DNA from: an uncultured Bacteroidia bacterium
Lineage (GTDB): Bacteria > Bacteroidota > Bacteroidia > Bacteroidales > UBA932
Assembly (NCBI GenBank): GCA_902801205.1
Contig: CADCHE010000008.1
Location: 99,480-155,005 of the forward strand
DNA length: 55,526 nucleotides
Direction of reading: 5' to 3'
Every line of letters begins with the position of its first letter. The first letter of the stretch is position 1. Positions 42,210 to 55,336 of the stretch are shown here, piece by piece. Both the position numbers and the translations under genes were made by a program. A model generated the notes under the pieces. The model made no database searches. It worked only from the letters and a program-made list of their open reading frames with translations, and had not been told where the DNA came from.

Positions 42210-42253
42210 CAAGACGGTTTTTTATTGTGTTTTATTCTTAAGGTTTCATTGTT

Positions 42254-44428
42254 ATGGACAGATCTGATTTAGTCAAGGAGTCCTTCGTGAAGAAGGAAGT
42301 CCCCGCCTGGACCCCCACAGGCAAAACCTCCGATTATTTCGGAGAGCTGGTCTTCGACCGCAAGAAGATGTGCAAATATCTGGATGCGGTGAGTCTCCAT
42401 GCCTTGCTCGACTGTATCGAAGGCGGCAAGCCGCTTGACCGTGAAACGGCGGACGGCGTCGCCCGAGGGATGAAGGAATGGGCCATCGAACATGGCGTGA
42501 CGCATGTCACCCACTGGTTCCAGCCCTTGACCGATGGCACCGCTGAAAAACACGACTCGCTCATCGACTACGATGGCAAGGGCGGTGTGATCGAAACCTT
42601 TGACGGAAAGATGCTTGCCCAACAGGAACCCGATGCGTCATCCTTCCCGAGCGGAGGGATCCGGGCCACTTTCGAGGCCCGCGGCTATACCGCGTGGGAT
42701 CCGACATCGCCCGTCTTCATCCTCGATGACACCCTTTGTATCCCGACCGTCTTCATCTCTTACACCGGCGAGGCGCTCGACTACAAGACCCCGCTGAAAA
42801 AGGCCCTCAAGGCCGTCAGTGACGCGGCCGTGCCGATCTGCAGGTATTTCGACCCCGACGTGAAAAAAGTCTATTCCTATCTGGGCTGGGAGCAGGAGTA
42901 TTTCCTGGTGGATGAAGGCCTGTACGCCGCCCGCCCGGACCTGATGATCACCGGCCGCACGCTGTTCGGCCACAATTCCTCCAAGAACCAGCAGCTTGAC
43001 GACCATTATTTCGCCGCCATTCCGCCGCGCGTGGCCGCCTTCATGCGTGACCTGGAGTTCGCCGGTCACCGTCTTGGGATTCCCATCAAGACCCGGCATA
43101 ACGAAGTCGCTCCGAATCAGTTCGAACTGGCGCCCATCTACGGGGAAACAAACCTTTCGAACGACCAGAACCAGCTCGTCATGAACCTGATGAACCGGAT
43201 CGCGCGCAAGCACGGTTTCGTGGTGCTCCTCCATGAAAAGCCGTTCGACGGCGTGAATGGTTCCGGCAAGCACAACAACTGGTCGCTCGGTACGGACAAG
43301 GGCACCCAACTGCTGGCGCCGGGCAAGGACGCAAAGGGCAACCTGCAGTTCGTTACGTTCTTCGTGAACGTTCTTGCGGCCGTGCAGAAGCACAATGCGT
43401 TGCTGAAGGCCACCATCGCCAGCGCGACGAACGCCCATCGCCTGGGAGCCAATGAAGCGCCGCCCGCCATCGTCTCCGCCTTCCTCGGGCGTACGATGAC
43501 CCAAGTGCTGCGCAAGCTGCTGGAAGTCCCCTCGGACACGCCGATCGAGATCGCGGGCAAGAAAGGGAAGAGCGTGGGGCTCGTGGAGATTCCGGAGATT
43601 TTCGTGGACAACACGGACCGTAACCGGACTTCGCCGTTCGCCTTCACGGGCAATCGTTTCGAGTTCCGCGCCGTGGGGTCCTGCGCCAATTGCGCCGGCG
43701 CGATGACGACGCTCAACGCCGCCGTCGCCGAGCAACTGATCTCGTTCAAGGATGCCGTTGAAGCGGAACTCGCCAAAGGCAAGGAGACGAATGTCGCGAT
43801 CATGGATGCGCTCAAACCCATCATCAAGTCAGTGATCGACGTGGTCTGCTTCGACGGGAACGGTTACACGGAAGCGTGGAAGAAGGAGGCGGTCCGCCGC
43901 GGCCTCGACATCGAGACCAACGTACCGAAGATGTTCTGCGAATTCACCAAGCCTGCCTCCGTGGAGATGTTCACCAAGACCGGCGTCTATACCGAGAAGG
44001 AGCTTCTGGCCCGCAATGAGGTCAAGTGGGAGACCTATGTCAAGAAGGTGCAGATCGAGTCCCGCGTGATGGTCCGCATGGCCATCAATCACATCATCCC
44101 AGCCGCGACCGCCTACAAGGCCGCTCTGCTGAAGGAACTGTCCCTCGCGAAGGAAATCTACGGCAACCTGGACACCTGTACCACGGAACTGCGCATTCTC
44201 GATATCATCAACAAGCGCGTCGAGGAGGTCGGGACAAAGGCCCTGGCCATGAAGGAGGCCCGCAAAGCCGCCAACGCCATCGAGGACGAGTATGAGCGTG
44301 CGCTGGCGTACCACGAGATTGCGGAGAGTCTGTACGACCTGCGCAAGCCGATCGACAAACTCGAAGAAGTGGTCGACAACAAGCTGTGGCCGCTGCCGAA
44401 GTACCGTGAACTTTTATTCATCAGCTAA
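42254..44428 (+). CDS. glnN: Type III glutamine synthetase
   Basis: A 724-residue GS III, the normal length for this family, which joins ammonium to glutamate with ATP. Family blocks include TFEARGYTAWDPTSP, YLGWEQEYFLVD, KTRHNEVAPNQFELAP, KPFDGVNGSGKHNNWSLGT and RNRTSPFAFTGNRFEFRAVGS. GS III is typical of Bacteroidetes and is not adenylylated. First protein gene after the terminated small RNA; gltB starts 5 bp downstream, so assimilation genes are co-transcribed. No clean TAnnTTTG box lies in the 45 bp before the ATG, so transcription may come through the upstream terminator. Confidence 0.95.
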   Translation: MDRSDLVKESFVKKEVPAWTPTGKTSDYFGELVFDRKKMCKYLDAVSLHALLDCIEGGKPLDRETADGVARGMKEWAIEHGVTHVTHWFQPLTDGTAEKHDSLIDYDGKGGVIETFDGKMLAQQEPDASSFPSGGIRATFEARGYTAWDPTSPVFILDDTLCIPTVFISYTGEALDYKTPLKKALKAVSDAAVPICRYFDPDVKKVYSYLGWEQEYFLVDEGLYAARPDLMITGRTLFGHNSSKNQQLDDHYFAAIPPRVAAFMRDLEFAGHRLGIPIKTRHNEVAPNQFELAPIYGETNLSNDQNQLVMNLMNRIARKHGFVVLLHEKPFDGVNGSGKHNNWSLGTDKGTQLLAPGKDAKGNLQFVTFFVNVLAAVQKHNALLKATIASATNAHRLGANEAPPAIVSAFLGRTMTQVLRKLLEVPSDTPIEIAGKKGKSVGLVEIPEIFVDNTDRNRTSPFAFTGNRFEFRAVGSCANCAGAMTTLNAAVAEQLISFKDAVEAELAKGKETNVAIMDALKPIIKSVIDVVCFDGNGYTEAWKKEAVRRGLDIETNVPKMFCEFTKPASVEMFTKTGVYTEKELLARNEVKWETYVKKVQIESRVMVRMAINHIIPAATAYKAALLKELSLAKEIYGNLDTCTTELRILDIINKRVEEVGTKALAMKEARKAANAIEDEYERALAYHEIAESLYDLRKPIDKLEEVVDNKLWPLPKYRELLFIS

Positions 44429-44433
44429 CGGAT

Positions 44434-48909
<4,476 letters not shown>

Positions 48910-48915
48910 TGCGCC

Positions 48916-50262
48916 ATGGGAGACTTTAAAGCATTTCTTACGATATCCCGCAAAGAAGCCGGATATCGGCCCGTTCATGACCGGATCCACGATTTCGGGG
49001 AAGTGGAGCAGACGCTCAACACCGGAGACCGCCGGCTGCAGGCGTCGCGCTGCATGGACTGCGGCGTCCCTTTCTGCAACTGGGCCTGCCCGCTGGGCAA
49101 CCGCCCGCCGGAGTGGAACGATGCCTTGTACAAAGGCGATTTCGAACAGGCTTATCGCCTGCTCAATGCCACCAACGATTTCCCGGAGTTCACCGGCCGG
49201 ATCTGCCCGGCGCTCTGCGAGAAAGCGTGCGTGCTCAACCTTACGCTGCATGAGCCGACGACCAACCGGGAGAACGAGGCGGCCATCACCGAAGTCGCTT
49301 TCCGAGAGAATTTCGTCCGTCCCGTCACGCCGGTCCGCAACGGCCGCCGCGTGGCCGTGATCGGCTCCGGTCCTTCGGGACTGGCTGCCGCCAACCGGCT
49401 CAACCGCATGGGGTATGCCGTGACGGTCTTCGAGAAGAATGAAAAGGCGGGCGGGCTCCTCCGTTTCGGCATCCCGAATTTCAAGTTGAACAAGACCGTC
49501 ATCGACCGGCGTATCGCGTTGATGGAGCAGGAAGGCGTCGTCTTCCGTTATGGCGAAAACGTCAGTTTCGAGGCGTTGCCGGTCGGATTCGATGCCTTTG
49601 TCATCGCCACAGGAACCCCGCAGGCGCGTGATTTGGCCGTGCCGGGGCGTGAATTGAAGGGCGTGTATTTCGCCCTTGATCTGCTTGCGCAGCAGAACCG
49701 GGTGCTGTATGGCGCCGAGGTCCCCCCGGAAGAACGGGTGAGTTGCAAAGGCAAGCATGTGCTGGTGATCGGTGGAGGTGATACCGGTTCCGACTGCATC
49801 GGCACGGCGCACCGCCAGGGCTGCAAGTCCGTGATGCAGATCGAAATCATGCCCAAGCCACCGGAGGGACCGGACGATCCGGACAATCCCTGGCCCCTGT
49901 GGCCCCGTACGCTGAAGACTTCTTCTTCGCACGAAGAAGGATGCGAGCGGCGCTGGAGTGTCAATACGCTGCGTTTCCTGGGCAGGGACGGCGCGTTGAC
50001 CGGGGTCGAGATCCAGCCCGTCGCGTGGGAGCCGGATCCTTCCGGCGGCCGTCCGAAGATGGTCCCTTCCGGCGAGCCGGAGGTGGTGGAAGCCGAGATC
50101 GTCCTGCTGGCGATGGGCTTCCTGAAGCCGCAGCTGCCTGCCATGGGGGAGAATGTATTCTTCGCCGGCGACGTGCTCAGCGGTCCGTCCCTGGTCGTCC
50201 GGGCGATGGCTTCCGGACACACTGCTGCCCAGGCGGTTAATGAGTATTGTATGAAGTTGTGA
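48916..50262 (+). CDS. gltD: Glutamate synthase, small subunit
   Basis: A 448-residue FAD/NAD(P)H subunit of glutamate synthase. N-terminal 4Fe-4S ligands Cys46, Cys49, Cys54 and Cys58 (CMDCGVPFCNWAC) and a second set in CPALCEKAC; FAD-binding GSGPSGLAAANRL; NADPH-binding GGGDTGSDCIG; final FAD contact VFFAGDVLSG-type block. It feeds electrons to GltB. Its stop overlaps a start codon of pyrG (TGATG). Confidence 0.96.
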   Translation: MGDFKAFLTISRKEAGYRPVHDRIHDFGEVEQTLNTGDRRLQASRCMDCGVPFCNWACPLGNRPPEWNDALYKGDFEQAYRLLNATNDFPEFTGRICPALCEKACVLNLTLHEPTTNRENEAAITEVAFRENFVRPVTPVRNGRRVAVIGSGPSGLAAANRLNRMGYAVTVFEKNEKAGGLLRFGIPNFKLNKTVIDRRIALMEQEGVVFRYGENVSFEALPVGFDAFVIATGTPQARDLAVPGRELKGVYFALDLLAQQNRVLYGAEVPPEERVSCKGKHVLVIGGGDTGSDCIGTAHRQGCKSVMQIEIMPKPPEGPDDPDNPWPLWPRTLKTSSSHEEGCERRWSVNTLRFLGRDGALTGVEIQPVAWEPDPSGGRPKMVPSGEPEVVEAEIVLLAMGFLKPQLPAMGENVFFAGDVLSGPSLVVRAMASGHTAAQAVNEYCMKL

Positions 50263-51884
50263 TGCAAATGAATACGAAATATATCTTCATTACGGGCGGG
50301 GTGGTGTCTTCCCTCGGGAAGGGCATCGTTTCCGCCAGCCTCGGGAAGTTGCTGCAGGCGCGCGGTTTCAAGGTGACCATCCAGAAATTCGATCCCTACA
50401 TCAACATCGATCCCGGAACGCTCAATCCCTACGAGCACGGCGAATGCTACGTGACCGCCGACGGGATGGAGACCGACTTGGACCTGGGGCATTATGAGCG
50501 TTTCACGGGGATCCGGACGACGCGGGACAACTCCATCACCACCGGTCGCATCTACAAGACCGTCATCGACCGCGAGCGGCGGGGCGACTACCTTGGCAAG
50601 ACCATCCAGGTGGTGCCCCACATCACCGACGAGATCAAGCGCAAGATGCTGCGGCAGGACGTGGAGGGGGAGTTGCTCGACTTCGTGATTACGGAAGTGG
50701 GCGGCACCATCGGCGATATCGAGAGCGCGCCTTTCATGGAGGCCATCCGGCAGTTGCGGTGGGACTTGGGGCGCGACGCCGTGTGCGTCCATCTGACCTA
50801 CGTGCCCTACCTGAAGGCGGCCGAGGAACTGAAAACGAAGCCTACGCAACATAGTGTCAAGGAGTTGCAGGGGATGGGAATCCAGCCTGACATCCTCGTG
50901 CTGCGTACGGAGCGGCATCTTGACGATGCCCTTCGGATGAAGGTGGCCTCTTTCTGCAACGTGGACTTGGAATGCGTGATCCAAAGTGAAGACCTGCCCA
51001 GCATCTACGAGGTCCCCGTGAACATGCAGCGCCAGGGACTCGATGCGGCCATCCTCCGCAAGATCGGCATCCCGGTGGGCGAAACGCCCGCGATGAAGTC
51101 GTGGCATGCGTTCCTGGAGAAACAGCGCGGTGCAAGCCGTGAGGTGCATGTGGCCATGGTGGGAAAATATGACTTGCAGGATGCCTACAAGAGCATTCGG
51201 GAGAGCCTGTCCCTGGCCGGTATCTACGAAGACGTAAAGGTGAAGATCCATTTTACGAACAGCGAGGGGCTTACGCGCGGGAACGTGGCCGGACGCCTCG
51301 CCGGAATGGCCGGCGTGGTCATCTGCCCCGGTTTCGGACAGCGGGGGATCGAAGGGAAGATCCTCGCCGCGGAGTATGCCCGCACGCATGACCTGCCCTG
51401 CTTCGGCATCTGCCTGGGAATGCAGATGATGGTCATCGAGTTCGCCCGCAACGTCCTAGGTCTTGCGGATGCCGACAGCAGCGAAATGAATCCTGCCACG
51501 CCGCACAACGTCATCGATATCATGGAGGAGCAGAAGAGCGTCACGCAGAAGGGCGGGACGATGCGTCTCGGGGAATATCCCTGTGTCCTGCGTCCCGGCA
51601 GCCTCGCTTTCAAGGCGTACGGCGGCGTGGAGAGCGTCCGCGAACGTCACCGCCACCGGTACGAGTTCAATAACCGTTACCGGGAAGACTTCGAACATGC
51701 CGGCATGGAGTGCGTCGGGGTGAACCCTGACGCCGACCTGGTGGAAATCGTGGAGATTCCCTCGCTGCGCTGGTATCTCGGCACGCAGTTTCACCCCGAG
51801 TATGCGTCGACGGTGCTGCATCCGCATCCGTTGTTCATGAGTTTCATCAAGGCTTGTATCGGACATGGAACCATTGAAGCATGA
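50262..51884 (+). CDS. pyrG: CTP synthase
   Basis: A 540-residue enzyme that aminates UTP to CTP using the glutamine amide. Synthase domain opens with KYIFITGGVVSSLGKGI and contains DPYINIDPGTLNPYEHGE; the C-terminal class I amidotransferase has nucleophile Cys384 in FGICLGMQ and the catalytic HPE in GTQFHPEYAS. ATG 50262 overlaps the gltD stop by one base; ATG 50268 (MNTKYIF) is an equally good start. Its place inside a nitrogen operon ties a glutamine consumer to glutamine supply. Ends 20 bp inside the next gene. Confidence 0.96.
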   Translation: MQMNTKYIFITGGVVSSLGKGIVSASLGKLLQARGFKVTIQKFDPYINIDPGTLNPYEHGECYVTADGMETDLDLGHYERFTGIRTTRDNSITTGRIYKTVIDRERRGDYLGKTIQVVPHITDEIKRKMLRQDVEGELLDFVITEVGGTIGDIESAPFMEAIRQLRWDLGRDAVCVHLTYVPYLKAAEELKTKPTQHSVKELQGMGIQPDILVLRTERHLDDALRMKVASFCNVDLECVIQSEDLPSIYEVPVNMQRQGLDAAILRKIGIPVGETPAMKSWHAFLEKQRGASREVHVAMVGKYDLQDAYKSIRESLSLAGIYEDVKVKIHFTNSEGLTRGNVAGRLAGMAGVVICPGFGQRGIEGKILAAEYARTHDLPCFGICLGMQMMVIEFARNVLGLADADSSEMNPATPHNVIDIMEEQKSVTQKGGTMRLGEYPCVLRPGSLAFKAYGGVESVRERHRHRYEFNNRYREDFEHAGMECVGVNPDADLVEIVEIPSLRWYLGTQFHPEYASTVLHPHPLFMSFIKACIGHGTIEA

Positions 51885-53610
51885 GTGCGGTGTGGCGCTG
51901 ATCCGCCTGCTGAAACCGCTTTCTTACTATGAGCGGAAATACGGCACGTCCCGTTACGGCCTGGAGAAGCTGTACCTGATGATGGAGAAGCAGCACAACC
52001 GCGGTCAGGAAGGTGCCGGCCTTGCCTATGTGGACCTGGAAGCGGAAGCGGGTACCGAGTATATGTTCCGGGAGAGGGCTGAAGGTCCGGATGCCATCAC
52101 GGAGATATTCAAACGGGTCGAAGCGCCGGCTCGCGCGCAGCTGTACATGGGCCACCTCCGTTATTCCACCACCGGAAAGAGCGGATTGACCTATGTCCAT
52201 CCTTACCTGCGCCGCAACAACTGGCGGGCGAAGAACCTTTGCCTGTGCGGCAATTTCAACATGACCAACATCGAAGAGGTGTTCCAGTTCCTGACTGCGC
52301 AAGGCCAGTCGCCCCGGCTTCGTGGCGACGCGTACATTACGCTGGAACTGATGGGGCACCGGCTGGACCGGGAGGTGGAACGGCTTTTCGACGAGGCGAC
52401 GGACAAGGGACTGGAGGGGCTTGGTCTTACGAGCTATATCGATGGCCATATCTGCATGGCCAACGTGCTGAAAACCACGATGTCACACTTCGACGGGGGC
52501 TATGTGATGTGCGGACTGACCGGCAGTGGCGAGATGTTCGCCGTGCGTGATCCCTGGGGCATCCGTCCCGCCTTCTATTACCGCGATGAGGAACTTGTCG
52601 CCTTGGCCAGCGAGCGGCCCGTCCTCCAGACGACTTTCAACCGGGAAGCCTCGGATATCTGCGAACTCCTTCCGGGACAGGCCCTGATCGTGCGGAAGAA
52701 CGGGGAAAGCCTGCTGGAACAAATCCTGTCGGCGCAGCGCTTGAGCGCCTGCTCGTTCGAGCGCATCTATTTCAGCCGTGGCTCCGACGCCGACATCTAT
52801 CGTGAACGCAAGAAGCTGGGGGAACAGTTGACGGCGCCCATCCTGCAGGCCGTCGGCGGCGATATTGCGCATACGGTTTTCTCCTACATCCCCAATACGG
52901 CGGAGGTGGCGTTCCATGGAATGACGGACGGGATCCGGCGGCTCGACCATGATGTGCGTATCGAGAAGGTGGTCTGGAAGGATATCAAGCTTCGGACGTT
53001 CATCACGGAAAGTGCGGAGCGGAACGATCTCGCCGCGCACGTATACGACGTTACCTACGGTTCGCTGGTGCCGTACGAAGACAACCTCGTGGTCATCGAC
53101 GACTCCATCGTACGCGGAACCACCCTGAAGGAAAGCATCTTCAAGATTCTCGACCGCCTGCATCCCAAGAAGATCGTGATGGTGTCGAGCTCTCCGCAGA
53201 TCCGCTATCCGGACTATTACGGTATCGATATGTCGCACCTGGAGGAACTCTGCGCCTTCCGTGCGGCCATCGCTCTGGTCCGGGAGCGGGGCATGGAGCA
53301 GCTGATCATCGATACCTGCCGCTCCTGCAGGGAGAAACCGTTGGCCGCCAACCATGTCAGGAACATTTATGCGCCTTTCTCTGTCGGAGAGATCAATGCC
53401 AAAATCGTGGAGATGCTCCGTCCCGAGGGGATGCAGACACCTGTCGAACTGGTCTTCCAGAGCATAGAAGGCTTGCATCAAGCGTGTCCCGGCCACCCCG
53501 GCGACTGGTACTTTACCGGGGAGTATCCTACCCCCGGCGGCGTCCGTCTCTGTAACGAGGCCTTCGTGAACTATGTCGAGAACGTATTGGGATTCCCATT
53601 GCAACCCTAG
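51865..53610 (+). CDS. purF: Amidophosphoribosyltransferase, long form
   Basis: A 581-residue class II glutamine amidotransferase with nucleophile Cys8 (KHECGVAL, short propeptide) and the PRPP-binding motif VVIDDSIVRGTT of the phosphoribosyltransferase domain; RGQEGAGLAYV, GHLRYSTTG and CGNFN are amidotransferase blocks. It starts purine synthesis from PRPP and glutamine. The family is usually about 470-510 residues; extra length lies within and after the transferase domain and is characteristic of a Bacteroidetes type. Overlaps pyrG by 20 bp. A second standard purF elsewhere in the genome would suggest a specialised role, which I cannot check. Confidence 0.9.
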   Translation: MEPLKHECGVALIRLLKPLSYYERKYGTSRYGLEKLYLMMEKQHNRGQEGAGLAYVDLEAEAGTEYMFRERAEGPDAITEIFKRVEAPARAQLYMGHLRYSTTGKSGLTYVHPYLRRNNWRAKNLCLCGNFNMTNIEEVFQFLTAQGQSPRLRGDAYITLELMGHRLDREVERLFDEATDKGLEGLGLTSYIDGHICMANVLKTTMSHFDGGYVMCGLTGSGEMFAVRDPWGIRPAFYYRDEELVALASERPVLQTTFNREASDICELLPGQALIVRKNGESLLEQILSAQRLSACSFERIYFSRGSDADIYRERKKLGEQLTAPILQAVGGDIAHTVFSYIPNTAEVAFHGMTDGIRRLDHDVRIEKVVWKDIKLRTFITESAERNDLAAHVYDVTYGSLVPYEDNLVVIDDSIVRGTTLKESIFKILDRLHPKKIVMVSSSPQIRYPDYYGIDMSHLEELCAFRAAIALVRERGMEQLIIDTCRSCREKPLAANHVRNIYAPFSVGEINAKIVEMLRPEGMQTPVELVFQSIEGLHQACPGHPGDWYFTGEYPTPGGVRLCNEAFVNYVENVLGFPLQP

Positions 53611-53727
53611 CAGATAGTATTTACTTAAAATATTAATTATTAATCACTTGTGAAATATCGCATTTCGCTTGTAAAGGGTGTGCTATACCCTCGTGGACAC
53701 AAAACCGACCTAAAATAACAGCAGTGT
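53611..53727. other. Regulatory gap upstream of glnK-amtB
   Basis: 117 bp, AT-rich at first, with ATTAAT repeated around a T (53630-53642) and a small hairpin AGGGT/ACCCT (53675-53691). No TAnnTTTG and no TGGCAC-N5-TTGCA sigma54 site was seen, although separate nitrogen control of glnK-amtB would be expected to act here. Confidence 0.4.
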
Positions 53728-54075
53728 ATGAAAAAGATTGAAGCCATCGTCCGCAAGACGAAGTTCGAGGAGGTCAAGGAGGCCTTGCTCGCAGCAGACA
53801 TCAACTGGTTCGAATACCACAACGTGCATGGCATCGGCCAGAGCCGCCAGGAACGCATCTATCGCGGCGTCCAGTATTCCACGGACGTAATCGAGCGCGT
53901 GGCGCTGACCATCGTATGCCGCGACCGGTTTGTCGATCCGACCGTCGAGGTAATCCTCAAGACGGCCTCGACCGGAGAAATCGGGGACGGCCGCATCTTC
54001 ATCAGCGATGTCATCGACACCTGGTCCATCCGCACGGGAGAGCACGGCGACACGGTGCTCCGGGACAAAAAGTAG
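53728..54075 (+). CDS. glnK: P-II family nitrogen regulator
   Basis: A 115-residue PII protein: MKKIEAIVRKTKFEEVKEAL start, T-loop (about 36-54), B-loop TGEIGDGRIF and C-terminal RTGEHGDT. Tyr50 aligns with the uridylylated Tyr51 of enterobacterial PII, but the T-loop is one residue shorter and reads GIGQSRQERIYRG instead of the usual GxGRQKGH. Next to amtB with a 21-bp gap, so its expected job is to gate the ammonium channel and sense ATP/ADP/2-oxoglutarate. Confidence 0.92.
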   Translation: MKKIEAIVRKTKFEEVKEALLAADINWFEYHNVHGIGQSRQERIYRGVQYSTDVIERVALTIVCRDRFVDPTVEVILKTASTGEIGDGRIFISDVIDTWSIRTGEHGDTVLRDKK

Positions 54076-54096
54076 AACCTCTTAAACGTATATAAA

Positions 54097-55314
54097 ATGA
54101 ACGACATAGCTATTTCCCTCGATACGGTCTGGATGTTGCTGGCCGCGATGCTGGTCTTCTTCATGCAACCGGGCTTTGCGCTGTGCGAAGCGGGATTCAC
54201 CCGCAGCAAGAACACGGCGAACATCCTGATGAAGAACTTCGTGGACTTCATGTTCGGCTCCCTGCTTTTCTGGTTCGCCGGTTTCGGCTTCATGTTCGGC
54301 AGCGACGGCGCCGGTTTTATCGGTGCGCCAAACTGGGGCGACTTGTCTTTCTACAAAAGTGACCTGCCTGTGGAGGGCTTCCTGATTTTCGAAACCGTTT
54401 TCTGTGCCACCTCCGCCACGATTGTGAGCGGCGCGATGGCAGAACGGACGAAGTTTTCCATGTACCTGGTTTACAGCGCCATCATCTCCCTTATCATCTA
54501 TCCCGTTGAAGGACATTGGACTTGGGGCGGCGGCTGGCTTGCAGACCTCGGCTTCCACGATTTCGCCGGATCGGCGATCGTCCACAGCGTCGGTGGCGTA
54601 CTGGCTTTGACCGGTGCTCTGGCGCTCGGACCTCGGATCGGGAAATATACCCCTGACGGCAGGAGCCGCGCGATTCCCGGCCACAATCTGACGATGGCGG
54701 CGTTGGGTGTCTTCATCCTCTGGATGGGGTGGTTCGGCTTTAATCCGGGCTCGCAGTTGGCGGCCTCCGGCGAAGTGAACCGCACGGCGATCTCCCATGT
54801 CTTCCTGACGACCAACCTCGCAGCGGCAGCCGGAGGCCTGGCGACGATGTTCCTGACCTGGATCAAGTACGGAAAACCCTCGCTCTCCCTGACCCTCAAC
54901 GGCATCCTCGCGGGATTGGTCGGTATCACGGCAGGGTGCGACCTCGTTTCCCCGTCCGGGGCTGTCCTCATCGGCCTGGTCTGCGGCATCGTACTGGTCT
55001 TCTCCATTGAATTCGTGGATCGCAAACTACATATCGATGACCCGGTTGGTGCCTCCAGCGTGCATGGCGTCTGCGGGATCCTCGGCACGCTCCTGACGGG
55101 CTTGCTTGCGACCGACGGCGGCGCATTCTACGGCGGTGGATGGCACTTTTTCGGCGTGCAGTGCCTGGGTATTCTTGTCATTGACCTTTGGGCGGCGTCG
55201 ACCGGCTTCCTGCTCTTTTTCGGCATCAAGAAATTCCACGGCCTGCGCGTGGGCAAGCGCGTGGAAGAGGAAGGCCTCGACATTTACGAGCATGGTGAAA
55301 GTTGCTACAACTAG
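54097..55314 (+). CDS. amtB: Ammonium transporter
   Basis: A 405-residue Amt channel with about eleven membrane helices. Conserved features: FMQPGFALCEAGFTRSKN at the N-terminus, the GGGW region, the first pore histidine in AGSAIVHSVGG and the second in VGASSVHGVCGILGTLLTG. It conducts ammonium across the inner membrane and is blocked by GlnK when nitrogen is plentiful. glnK-amtB order and tight spacing support co-regulation; an outer-membrane protein gene follows after 22 bp. Confidence 0.95.
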   Translation: MNDIAISLDTVWMLLAAMLVFFMQPGFALCEAGFTRSKNTANILMKNFVDFMFGSLLFWFAGFGFMFGSDGAGFIGAPNWGDLSFYKSDLPVEGFLIFETVFCATSATIVSGAMAERTKFSMYLVYSAIISLIIYPVEGHWTWGGGWLADLGFHDFAGSAIVHSVGGVLALTGALALGPRIGKYTPDGRSRAIPGHNLTMAALGVFILWMGWFGFNPGSQLAASGEVNRTAISHVFLTTNLAAAAGGLATMFLTWIKYGKPSLSLTLNGILAGLVGITAGCDLVSPSGAVLIGLVCGIVLVFSIEFVDRKLHIDDPVGASSVHGVCGILGTLLTGLLATDGGAFYGGGWHFFGVQCLGILVIDLWAASTGFLLFFGIKKFHGLRVGKRVEEEGLDIYEHGESCYN

Positions 55315-55336
55315 TTGATATAAATTGAGACAACCT

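Noticed and set aside
53611-53727. Sigma54 promoter upstream of glnK
   Set aside because: No TGGCAC-N5-TTGCA or close variant could be found by eye; the gap holds only AT-rich sequence and a five-pair hairpin.
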